NCBI GenBank assembly: GCA_964531735.1
Contig: CAZHGD010000074.1
Location: 1 to 32,769, forward strand
DNA: 32,769 nt
DNA from: CAZHGD01 sp964531735
GTDB taxonomy: Bacteria > Armatimonadota > UBA10988
Direction of reading: 5' to 3'
Below are positions 8,244 to 15,742 of this stretch, piece by piece. The position numbers were made by a program, and so were the translations under genes. How positions within the stretch are numbered: position 1 is the first letter of the stretch; each line of letters starts with the position of its first letter. A model generated the notes under the pieces. The model made no database searches. It had not been told where the DNA came from and was given only the letters and a program-made list of their open reading frames with translations.

Positions 8244-9601
8244 ATGTGCTGTTGGTCTCCATGGACTCGGCCCGTGCGGACCACCTGAGCTGTTACGGCT
8301 ACCCGCGCGACACCACGCCGAACCTGGCGGCCTGGGCCGCCGACGGCGTCATCGCCGACCGGATGTTCTGCTCGACTCTGCCGACCACGCCGTCGCACAC
8401 CAGCCTGTTCACGAGCTGGCACTCGCTGACCCATGGCCTGGTCTCGCACCGCGGTGGGCTCAGCCCTCGCGCCGGCTATCCCTGGTTGCCGTCCATCGTC
8501 GAGCAGGCCGGCTACACCACGGTGGCGGTGGACAACATCCGGCAGTTGCTGCCCTGGTTCTCCAGCGGCTTCGAGTTCTATATCGACTCGAGCCACCGCC
8601 ACGGCCACACCTGGTCGGTGAGCACGCAGTGCCTCAACGAACGGACCATTCCCTGGCTGCGCCAGTACGGGCAGGAGCCGTTCTTCCTGTTCCTGCACGT
8701 CTGGGACCCGCACACGCCGTACCTGCCGCCACTGGACATCCGGCACCGGTTCTACGACGGCGATCCCTGCGACCCGCGCAACGAGAGCATGCACGCCTTC
8801 CGGCGGCAGTTCTTCTACAAGCGCTCGGAGCAGTGGTTCGCGCAGTTGTGCAGCGACCTCGGCGTCAGCGGGCCGATCACCGACGTGGAGTACATCGTCG
8901 CGCTCTACGACGCCTGCCTGTCGCACATGGACGAGCACCTGGGTTGCCTCCTGCATGAGCTGGATGTGCTGGGTCTGGCCGACGACACGCTGGTCCTGCT
9001 GTTGGCCGACCATGGCGAGATGATGGGCGAGAACGACGTCTACTTCGACCACCACAGCCTGTACGACGGCAACCTGCGCGTGCCCTTGCTGGCACGCTGG
9101 CCGGCCGGTGGCGTCAGCGGCGGGCGCCGCTTCGACACGCTGCTGCAGCATGTCGACATAGCGCCCACCGTGCTGGAGGCCATGGGGCAGCCGATTCCCG
9201 AGGCGATGGAAGGCCACAGCGCGCTGGCGCACCTCCGCGGCCAGAGCAGCGAGCGGTTGCACGACGCCCTCTACGCGCAGGAGTGCACCTGGCAGGCCGC
9301 CTGGACGATTCGGACCGACACGCACAAACTGATCGTCCAGCGCGACGAGGGCCTGCACAACCAGCCCACCCGGATGTTGTTCGATCTGGTGGCCGACCCG
9401 GGCGAGACCCGCAACGTCTTCCTCGAGCAGTGGGAGTTGGCCGAGGAGCTCGAGATCCGTCTCGAGGCCTGGATTGCCGCCAAGCTGCGCTCCTCGGGGC
9501 TGGACCAGGACCCAGTCTGCCACGAGAACATCAGCCTCGGCCGCCGCTGGTACGACTGGCTGGCCGACCGTCGCGCCGGCCGCGATCCCGGCCCGCCGTA
9601 G
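8240..9601 (+). CDS. Sulfatase-fold (alkaline phosphatase superfamily) hydrolase without formylglycine residue
   Basis: 453 residues, no signal peptide, so cytoplasmic. The fold is clear: metal-binding SMDSARADHLSCYGY at the N-terminus, HVWDPHTPY in the middle, then LLADHGEMMGE and DHHSLYDGNLRVPLLARWP. At the place of the sulfatase C-x-P-x-R signature it reads T49-T50-P51-S52-H53, so there is no Cys or Ser to convert to formylglycine and the Arg is His. Thr at the nucleophile site is known in other members of this superfamily, such as nucleotide pyrophosphatases/phosphodiesterases, so phosphodiesterase, phosphatase or phosphotransferase activity is as likely as sulfatase. It overlaps the APS-kinase fusion by ATGA, which ties it to activated-sulfate or adenylyl chemistry. 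The substrate is unknown. Confidence 0.87.
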   Translation: MNVLLVSMDSARADHLSCYGYPRDTTPNLAAWAADGVIADRMFCSTLPTTPSHTSLFTSWHSLTHGLVSHRGGLSPRAGYPWLPSIVEQAGYTTVAVDNIRQLLPWFSSGFEFYIDSSHRHGHTWSVSTQCLNERTIPWLRQYGQEPFFLFLHVWDPHTPYLPPLDIRHRFYDGDPCDPRNESMHAFRRQFFYKRSEQWFAQLCSDLGVSGPITDVEYIVALYDACLSHMDEHLGCLLHELDVLGLADDTLVLLLADHGEMMGENDVYFDHHSLYDGNLRVPLLARWPAGGVSGGRRFDTLLQHVDIAPTVLEAMGQPIPEAMEGHSALAHLRGQSSERLHDALYAQECTWQAAWTIRTDTHKLIVQRDEGLHNQPTRMLFDLVADPGETRNVFLEQWELAEELEIRLEAWIAAKLRSSGLDQDPVCHENISLGRRWYDWLADRRAGRDPGPP

Positions 9602-9618
9602 CCGCGGTGGTTACGGCG
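9594..9618. terminator. Hairpin containing both convergent stop codons
   Basis: Ten-base-pair stem (one G.T pair) of CGCCGTAGCC and GGTTACGGCG with a five-base loop. The TAG of the plus-strand sulfatase-like gene (9599-9601) lies in the left arm and the TAA of the minus-strand LPP20-like gene (9611-9613) in the right arm. Its position between convergent genes suggests a bidirectional terminator. It has no long T run. Confidence 0.5.
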
Positions 9619-10504
9619 TCTTGGGTAGCGCCGTGCTCACGCAGCAGGCTTTCTGGATAGGCGACACCGGCGTGATGATGCGGATGAGGTCCAGGCCGGC
9701 GAAGCACCAGGCCGCGGCTTGGGCGGCCGGGCGCGGCGCAATACGGTCGCCGTCGGCGACACTGACCACCAGGTCGGCTCCCTGCACGGCCACGACGCGC
9801 GCGATGAGCGGATTCGCGCCGGCCCGACCATCCTTGCAGGCGGCCGCCCAATCGGGTCGGTACTCCATGGCGCCGGCCTGTTCGGCCAGTCGCCGATCGG
9901 CGCATTCCACCGTCCAGACGAGACGCCCGGCAGTGTCGAGCACCCGCGGTGCGAACGCGCCGGGCGCGCCGCGTTCGCGGGCGTCGAGCAGCAGGCCGCT
10001 CACCGCAGCCGGAGGCCCGGACCAGGGCGTCACGTCGCGTGGCCAGACGTCGTCACGCGCGTAGACCAGGCGGCCGATGGTCGGTCGGGCCTGGTCGCCG
10101 CCGAACAGTGGCAGGTCGGCGCGGATGACCACCTCACCGCCGGCGGCGAACTCGGGCCGCGACCACTCCGGGCGCGCCAGGATGGCCTCCACCTCGCGGT
10201 CGAACTGAGCGTCACGCGTGCTCAACTGGCCCAGGCTGCGCGTGCCGTTCACGCGCCCCAGCGCGGTGACCATCGACAGTTGCTCGGTGGCCTTCTCCTT
10301 GGCCCGGGCGGTGCTCTGGTCGGGCGACTCGCCGGGCTTGACGGCCACACGTCCGGTGGCGGTGAGTTGCCGGCCGATCCAGGTGAGGCAGCCGTAGGAG
10401 CCCGGGCCGCGCTCGTGCACCATCTCCTCGAGCGGCGACTGCGCCAGTGCGGCGCCGCCGGCCAACCCGCCCACCAGGACCGCCCACCACCGTCTGCACC
10501 GCAT
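9611..10504 (-). CDS. Exported LPP20-like protein
   Basis: 297 residues with a cleavable signal peptide (MRCRRWWAVLVGGLAGGAALA, then QSPLEE), so it is probably periplasmic. There is no lipobox Cys at the cleavage site. The body has the arrangement I associate with the LPP20 family: an ATGRVAVKP strand, a helix rich in Ala/Lys (STARAKEKATEQL), and later SGLLLDARERGAPGAFAPRVLDTAGRLVW, which resembles the LPP20 G-LIVDARG...APRI-D-G segment. Function in this family is poorly defined (outer-membrane, flagellum-associated and regulatory roles have been proposed), so none is assigned. The frame is open a few codons upstream to a GTG; the ATG at 10504 was preferred, although its Shine-Dalgarno is weak. 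It is divergent from the sigma-factor operon, with 128 bases between the two starts. Confidence 0.72.
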   Translation of the reverse strand: MRCRRWWAVLVGGLAGGAALAQSPLEEMVHERGPGSYGCLTWIGRQLTATGRVAVKPGESPDQSTARAKEKATEQLSMVTALGRVNGTRSLGQLSTRDAQFDREVEAILARPEWSRPEFAAGGEVVIRADLPLFGGDQARPTIGRLVYARDDVWPRDVTPWSGPPAAVSGLLLDARERGAPGAFAPRVLDTAGRLVWTVECADRRLAEQAGAMEYRPDWAAACKDGRAGANPLIARVVAVQGADLVVSVADGDRIAPRPAAQAAAWCFAGLDLIRIITPVSPIQKACCVSTALPKTP

Positions 10505-10632
10505 GGCCACCACCGCCGTTCATCCGCTGTTCGCACGTGCCGCTTGGTCCGTGACCGCCGACATGGTACCGTCTGCTAGAGGACGTTCGCCGAGGGCACC
10601 GTATTCCCTTGATCAGGACGGAGGTCGTGACA

Positions 10633-11244
10633 GTGGCGCCGGCACCGAGCGATATCGCGCCGCAGCGGTACCATCGCTGGCAGGACGAGGATCTGGCTTT
10701 GGCGTTTCAGGCTGGTGACCTGGCGGCGGGCGAGGTGCTCATCCGCCGCTACGAGCGGTTTGTGTACGCGGTGGCTCGCCGGGTGGGGGCCAACGCGGAG
10801 GCGGTCGAGGAAGTCTACGTCGACATCTGGGCCAAGCTGCAGGTGCAGATGGCCAACTACCGCGCCGGCGGCGGTTTCCGGGCCTTCCTGGCCGCGGTGG
10901 TGCGCAGCGTGCTCATCGACGACGCGCGGCGCGCCCGGCGGAGCGTGAGCGTCGTCTCGCTGGAGGGCGGCAGTGACGGCTCGCCGTCCACGGCCGAGGT
11001 GGTGGCCAGCGATGACGATCTGGAGGCCGACCTGCTGGCGCGCGAGCGCTTGCACCTGGTGCAGCGGGCGGTGGGCGACCTGCCCGAGCGATTCCGCGAA
11101 CCGCTCCTGCTCTACTACCATCACGGGCTCAGTCACAGTGATATCTCGGTGCGGCTCGGCGTGCCGCGCAATACCGTCGCCACCCGCATCCACCGGGCCC
11201 GCGACCAGGTCCGGCGGATGGTGGACGGCTGGTTGGCCGGATAG
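10633..11244 (+). CDS. ECF-type RNA polymerase sigma factor
   Basis: 203-residue group-4 sigma factor. Region 2 runs over about residues 20-100 (AFQAGDLAAGEVLIRRYERFVYAVARR, then the VDIWAKL and FRAFLAAVVRSVLIDDARRARR segments that fit regions 2.2-2.4). Region 4 covers about residues 140-200: LPERFREPLLLYYHHGLSHSDISVRLGVPRNTVATRIHRAR, with the helix-turn-helix at HSDISVRLGVPRNTVATRIHRA. The frame opens earlier at a TTG (10609). The GTG at 10633 was chosen because GGAGG at 10620-10624 sits eight bases before it, whereas the GTG at 10627 is only two bases from it. It is the first gene of an operon with a small soluble protein and a TPR-CHAT protease. No transmembrane or zinc-finger anti-sigma gene is adjacent, so its control is probably through those partners. 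Confidence 0.92.
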   Translation: MAPAPSDIAPQRYHRWQDEDLALAFQAGDLAAGEVLIRRYERFVYAVARRVGANAEAVEEVYVDIWAKLQVQMANYRAGGGFRAFLAAVVRSVLIDDARRARRSVSVVSLEGGSDGSPSTAEVVASDDDLEADLLARERLHLVQRAVGDLPERFREPLLLYYHHGLSHSDISVRLGVPRNTVATRIHRARDQVRRMVDGWLAG

Positions 11245-11313
11245 CGGTGGCGAACGGGAATGTCGCCGGTGCGCGCACCGTATCTGGAACCAGGACGGAC
11301 GTTGAGGTTCGCC

Positions 11314-11811
11314 ATGGGCAAGATGACAGACGACGAACTGGATGGGCTGTTGGCCGCCACCGAGCTGCCTCCGCCACCCGAGGGGCTCCACCAGCGGGTG
11401 ATGGCCCGTCTGGGCCAGGCTGGGGGCACGCCGGAGGCAGCTCGCGCGCAGTGGGTGGCGCGGCTGGCCGAGGTCAGGCGTCGCTTCACGACCGCGCTGC
11501 TGGACTTCCCCGCCACGGGCCTGGTGCCAGCCTATCGTGGCGTCGACACCGAGGGCGGGGCCGTCGACTCGGCGGCCGCGGTCCTGGCGCATGTGGTCAT
11601 GGAGCGCAGCATTCGTGGCCAGGTGTTCCTCACCGAGTTGGAGTCACCGGCGGATCTGCTGGTCACGCTCCGCGGTGGTGCCGGGCAGGTGGCCGAAGAC
11701 GCCGCGACCGACGCCGCGGGGCGGTTCTGCTTCCTCGATCTGCCGGCCGACCGCTATGAACTGGCGGTGCCCGAGCTGAACCTGACGCAGTCGGTCCAGG
11801 TTGGCACGTGA
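11314..11811 (+). CDS. Small soluble protein between ECF sigma and CHAT protease; possible sigma regulator or protease substrate
   Basis: 165 residues, no signal peptide, no membrane span and no zinc-finger HxxxCxxC. The first 60 residues look helical (MTDDELDGLLAATELPPPPEGL then QRVMARLGQ), superficially like the N-terminus of anti-sigma proteins. A middle part precedes a C-terminal beta-sandwich that fits a carboxypeptidase-regulatory/transthyretin-like repeat, with a TDAAGRFCFLDLPADRYELAV ending typical of that fold. The start is the ATG with GAGG six bases upstream; an earlier in-frame start at 11260 lacks such a site. Its TGA overlaps the GTG start of the CHAT gene as GTGA. It begins 69 bases after the sigma gene. 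I infer an adaptor, an anti-sigma or a cleavage target; the sequence does not decide between them. Confidence 0.8.
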   Translation: MGKMTDDELDGLLAATELPPPPEGLHQRVMARLGQAGGTPEAARAQWVARLAEVRRRFTTALLDFPATGLVPAYRGVDTEGGAVDSAAAVLAHVVMERSIRGQVFLTELESPADLLVTLRGGAGQVAEDAATDAAGRFCFLDLPADRYELAVPELNLTQSVQVGT

Positions 11812-14531
11812 CTGAGGCCGCCTCGACGAACCGCGAACGCGCTACCGCCGAGGCGGTGTTCGACCTGGTGCGACGAGGCCGTGCCGCGGAGGCGGCCGCA
11901 CGACTGCGCGAGTGGCCCGCACCACCGGCACCCGCGGCCTGGTACCGCTTGGCGGTCGCTGCCGTGGCGCGCCCCGACGGCGACGCCGCGGAGCCGTTGC
12001 GGCAGGCTGCCGCCGCCGTCGCCGCGTTGCCGCCCGGCGCCGACCATGCCGATGCGCTCCGGGCCCTGGCGGGCGAACTGCTGCTGGCGGGCCGCCTCGA
12101 TGAGGCCGAGCGGTCGTTGGCCGCGGCCTCCGAGGAGTATTCGGCCCTGGGCCTGGCCGCCGCGGTGGCCTCCTGCCGGTACAACCAGGGTCTGGTGCTG
12201 AAGTCGCGTGGCCACCTGACCGCGGCGCTCGGCATGGTGGAGGCGGCCCGCGGTCCGCTGGCGCGACATGCCGGTCCCGAGGACCTGGCCCGTCTCGACC
12301 TCAACCGGGCCTCGATTCTGACCGACCTGGGCCGCTTCGAGGCCGCACGCCAGGCCGCGCAGGCGGCGGTCGCGGGCTTCCTGGCCGGCGACCAGCCGGT
12401 CGACCTGGCGCGCGCCCGTTGGGCGGCGGCGGCGGCGGCGGCCGGCCTGCGGCTGCATCAGGATGCGCTGGAGGGCTTCCGCCAGGCCGCGGAGGCCCTG
12501 GAGCGGTGCGGACGGCCCGACGAGGCGGCGGCCGTCCGCATCAACATGGGCGACGTCTACCGCGCCTGCGGCGATCCGGCCCTGGCACTTGAGGAGCTGG
12601 CCTGCGCCGAGGCGCTGCTGGGTGACCGCCAGCCGGTGTTCAGTGCCTGCTTGCAGCTCAACCGCGGCGCCGTGCTCCTCGACCAGGGCCAGCCCGCTGA
12701 GGCGCTGGCGGCTTTCCAGAGCGCCGGCCGGTTGTTCACCGTGCAGGGCTGCGCGATCGAGGCCGGCGAGACCGCGCTGTGGCAGGCTCGCGCGGCGCTG
12801 GTGCTGGGTGACCGGCCGATGGCCGATCGCCTGCTGGACACCGCCCGGCAGACGGTCAGTCGCCAGGGCTTGCCGCACGAGCTGGCTGCGGTCGATCTGG
12901 TGCGCGCCGACGTGGCGCTGGGCGATGGTGACCTGGTCCTGGCCGAAGAGACCTACTGGAGCGTGCTGGGCCTGGCCGCGGAGCCACTGGCCGACCTGCG
13001 CTGGCGGGCCTGGCGCGGGCTGATGCAGGTGTCGGCGGCGCGCGGCGAGGCGGTGGCGGCCCTGGATCAGGGGCGGCAAGCGGTGGCTGCGCTGGAGCAG
13101 CTCGCCGCCGGCCTGCGGATGGATCTGCTGCGGTTGGGCTTCCACGATGCGGAGGACCACAACCGGCTGTACGCCGAGGTGCTGCGCCTGTGCGCGGAGC
13201 TCGGTGAGGCGGCGGTCGCGTTCGACCTGATGCAGCGGGCCAAGGCGCAGAGCCTGGCCGAGGCCGTCAGCGCGGCCGAGCCGCTGGCCGCCGTGCCGGA
13301 CCCGCAGTGGCTGGCCCGCGACCGCGAGCTGTTCGGCCGGGTGAGCGAGCTGCTGCGCGAGGCCGAGGCGGTGCGCGAGCGGCCCGAGGACTACCGCGAC
13401 TGGGTCACGCAGTTGGGCGCGGCGCGGCGCGAGCTCTACGAGCTGCGGCTGCAGGCCACCCACGAGGGTTGGCCGAGCGGACCCATCGGCTCCGAGCCGC
13501 CGAGTCTGGCTGCGGTGCAGTCGCGGCTGGCGCCCGGCGACGTGCTGCTGGAGACCTTCGTCTGCGGCGATGATGTCTACCTGCTGGCCGCGGGCACCGA
13601 AGACGTCGAGTATGTCGGGCTGCCGGGGCGGGCGCGCCTGGTCGACGAGGTGCTGAACCAGCTAGAGGCCGGGGTCGCTCTGCTGGTCGGCGCGCCGGCG
13701 CACCTGATCGGCCGCGTGGCGCCCAGCCTACAGGCAGCCGCCGAGGCCGACTGCGAGGCGCTGTATGACCTGCTGCTCGAGCCGGTGGCGGCGGTCACCG
13801 ATGGCGCCGAGCGGCTGTTGGTGGCGCCTCACGGACGGCTCTGGGCGGTGCCTTGGGCGGCGCTGCACGACGGTCTGGCGGCCTTGCTCGAGCGTGTGCC
13901 GATCGGTCTGGTGCCGTCGGCGGCGACCTGGTGGCGGCTGGCGGAGCGCGGGCGGCGTGACGGTTGCGGCGGCGCGGTGATCGCCGGCGACGATAGCGGG
14001 CTGACGGCGGCGGCCGAGGAGTTGGCCACCATCGGCCGGCTGCTCGCGGCGCCTGTGCTGCGTGGCGAGCAGGCGGGGCGCGAAGCCGTGCTCGCGGCTG
14101 TCGCGACGGCCCGCTGGGTGCACTTCAGCGGGCACGCCGAGTTCCGGCCGGAGAGCCCGCTGTTCTCGGCGCTGTGCCTGCCTGGCGGCGAACGGGTGAC
14201 CGCCGCCGACCTCTACCGGCGGCGCCTGCGCGCCGACCTGGTGACGCTGGCCGCCTGTGAGACCGGCCGCTCCTACGGACCGGGTGGCGCCGACCTGATG
14301 GGCCTGGTGGGCGGCTTCCTGCACGCCGGCGCCGACTGCGTGGTGGCCACGCTGTGGTCGGCGCCGGACTCCGCCACCGCGCGGCTGATGGCGGAGTTCT
14401 ACCGGCACTACGCCACCGAGCCGGCGGCAGCGGGTGCGCTGGCGGCCGCCCAGTTGGCGGTCCGCCAGGTCCAGCCGCACCCGCTGTTCTGGGCGGGCTT
14501 CGCGGTGGTCGGGCAGCCCTGGGCCAGTTGA
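11808..14531 (+). CDS. TPR-CHAT caspase-like protease
   Basis: 907-residue cytoplasmic protein. Residues 1 to about 440 are Ala-rich helical pairs fitting at least eight tetratricopeptide repeats (for example ASCRYNQGLVLKSRGHLTAAL, RINMGDVYRACGDPALAL, LQLNRGAVLLDQGQPAEAL). A linker with charged helices follows. Residues about 540-905 are a CHAT domain: a P-GDVLLETFVCGDDVYLLA strand, RLLVAPHGRLWAVPW, then WVHFSGHA with the predicted catalytic His at 776, and LVTLAACETG with the predicted catalytic Cys at 817, followed by GLVGGFLHAGADCVVATLW and the late PLFWAGFAVVGQP end. CHAT proteases are caspase/separase-like cysteine peptidases, so this one looks active. TPRs usually sense a partner that triggers the protease. 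It starts with GTG overlapping the upstream stop, implying coupled synthesis with the middle protein. Confidence 0.93.
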   Translation: MTEAASTNRERATAEAVFDLVRRGRAAEAAARLREWPAPPAPAAWYRLAVAAVARPDGDAAEPLRQAAAAVAALPPGADHADALRALAGELLLAGRLDEAERSLAAASEEYSALGLAAAVASCRYNQGLVLKSRGHLTAALGMVEAARGPLARHAGPEDLARLDLNRASILTDLGRFEAARQAAQAAVAGFLAGDQPVDLARARWAAAAAAAGLRLHQDALEGFRQAAEALERCGRPDEAAAVRINMGDVYRACGDPALALEELACAEALLGDRQPVFSACLQLNRGAVLLDQGQPAEALAAFQSAGRLFTVQGCAIEAGETALWQARAALVLGDRPMADRLLDTARQTVSRQGLPHELAAVDLVRADVALGDGDLVLAEETYWSVLGLAAEPLADLRWRAWRGLMQVSAARGEAVAALDQGRQAVAALEQLAAGLRMDLLRLGFHDAEDHNRLYAEVLRLCAELGEAAVAFDLMQRAKAQSLAEAVSAAEPLAAVPDPQWLARDRELFGRVSELLREAEAVRERPEDYRDWVTQLGAARRELYELRLQATHEGWPSGPIGSEPPSLAAVQSRLAPGDVLLETFVCGDDVYLLAAGTEDVEYVGLPGRARLVDEVLNQLEAGVALLVGAPAHLIGRVAPSLQAAAEADCEALYDLLLEPVAAVTDGAERLLVAPHGRLWAVPWAALHDGLAALLERVPIGLVPSAATWWRLAERGRRDGCGGAVIAGDDSGLTAAAEELATIGRLLAAPVLRGEQAGREAVLAAVATARWVHFSGHAEFRPESPLFSALCLPGGERVTAADLYRRRLRADLVTLAACETGRSYGPGGADLMGLVGGFLHAGADCVVATLWSAPDSATARLMAEFYRHYATEPAAAGALAAAQLAVRQVQPHPLFWAGFAVVGQPWAS

Positions 14532-14636
14532 CCGGCCGGCAGGTGCCGCCACCGGTCCGGCGAACCTCCTCGCCACCGTCACCTCGGCGCACCGTGCGGC
14601 GGCGCTCCGGGTCACGGTTGCTCAGGAGATCCGACA

Positions 14637-15719
14637 ATGCCGGTGAAGTGGCGCAAGGTACTCATCTCGGACGAGCGCTACGAGGCCGCCGCGGCCTTCG
14701 ATGTGGACGGTGACGGTGTCCTCGATATCGTCTCCGGCGCCTACTGGTACCAGGGGCCCGACTTCCAGAAGTGGTACAAGCTGACCGACCTGCCGCCGGT
14801 CGGCGACTACTTCGACGACTTCAGCGACATCCCGATGGATGTCAACGGCGACGGCCGCATGGACTTCGTCACCGGTGGCTGGTTCGGCTGTCACCTGCGC
14901 TGGCTGGAGAACCCGGGTCAGCCGGGCGCCACCTGGACCTCGCATCACATCGCCGATTGCACCAACGTCGAGACCACGCGGGCGTGGGACGTCGACGGCG
15001 ACGGCCGGCTCGAGATCGTGCCGAACACGCCGGGCGGACCGCTGACCATCTTCAAACTGGTCACCACTGCCGACGGGCGCGGCACCGGCGAGTTCAGCGC
15101 GCACACCATCTACGAGGGCAAGCAGGGCCACGGGCTCGGTTTCGGCGACGTCAGCGGGAGCGGGCGGGGCGACTTCGTGCTCACGCACGGCTGGCTCGAA
15201 GCGCCGGCAGACCCGTACACCGGCGCGTGGACCTACCACAACGAGTTCGACCTGGGCAGCGCCAGCATCCCGATCCTGGTGGTCGACGTCAACGGTGACG
15301 GGCTGAACGACCTGATCGTCGGGCAGTCGCACCGCTACGGCCTGGATTGGTACGAGCAAGGCCGCGCTGCCGACGGCCAGCGGACCTGGACGCGGCATCC
15401 CATCGACCCGTGGAACTCGCAGTACCACGACATGCAGTGGGCCGACATCGATGGCGACGGCGAGTGCGAGTTGGTCACCGGCAAGCGCTACCGCGCGCAC
15501 CCGCGCTCGGACCCGGGCGACTTCGACCCGGTCGGCATCTACTACTTCAAGTGGACCGGCGAGAGCTTCGTGAAGCAGGTCATCGACTGGGGCCCGCTGC
15601 GCGAAGGGACCGGCGTCGGCATCCACTTCGACCTCGTCGACCTGCGCGGCACCGGGCGGCTGGACATCATCGCGCCCGGCAAAGACGGCCTCTACGTCTT
15701 CTACAACGAAGGCACCTAG
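14637..15719 (+). CDS. VCBS/FG-GAP repeat beta-propeller protein
   Basis: 360 residues made almost entirely of seven repeats, each with a Ca2+-binding-type loop: FDVDGDGVLD, MDVNGDGRMD, WDVDGDGRLE, GDVSGSGRGD, VDVNGDGLND, ADIDGDGECE and VDLRGTGRLD. This fits a seven-bladed propeller. The repeats carry family phrases such as IVSGAYWYQGPDFQ and GLDWYEQG. No signal peptide is present (MPVKWRKVLISD), unusual since most relatives are exported. The ATG has AGGAG eight bases upstream, so a missed longer N-terminus is unlikely. The GH4 gene follows 23 bases after the stop, so they probably form one transcript. The ligand is unknown; propellers of this type often bind carbohydrate or act as scaffolds. 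Confidence 0.88.
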   Translation: MPVKWRKVLISDERYEAAAAFDVDGDGVLDIVSGAYWYQGPDFQKWYKLTDLPPVGDYFDDFSDIPMDVNGDGRMDFVTGGWFGCHLRWLENPGQPGATWTSHHIADCTNVETTRAWDVDGDGRLEIVPNTPGGPLTIFKLVTTADGRGTGEFSAHTIYEGKQGHGLGFGDVSGSGRGDFVLTHGWLEAPADPYTGAWTYHNEFDLGSASIPILVVDVNGDGLNDLIVGQSHRYGLDWYEQGRAADGQRTWTRHPIDPWNSQYHDMQWADIDGDGECELVTGKRYRAHPRSDPGDFDPVGIYYFKWTGESFVKQVIDWGPLREGTGVGIHFDLVDLRGTGRLDIIAPGKDGLYVFYNEGT

Positions 15720-15742
15720 GCTCGTTCACGAGGAGACTCGAC

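Noticed and set aside
12421..12445. GGC-triplet run as a microsatellite
   Set aside because: It simply codes for an alanine stretch in a TPR helix; it is short and in frame.
11754..13463. Long minus-strand open frame opposite the TPR part of the CHAT gene
   Set aside because: The opposite strand encodes clear TPR and CHAT motifs; this frame has no recognisable protein and a composition rich in Gln, Arg and His, as antisense frames of GC-rich genes do.
10633..14531. Type III-E CRISPR locus
   Set aside because: The TPR-CHAT and sigma genes resemble its accessory branch, but no gRAMP/Cas7-11 gene, Cas1, Cas2 or repeat-spacer array is present in the window.
14530..14557. GACCGG/CCGGTC inverted repeat after the CHAT gene as a terminator
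   Set aside because: Only six paired bases with a long loop and no T-run; this is expected by chance in GC-rich DNA.
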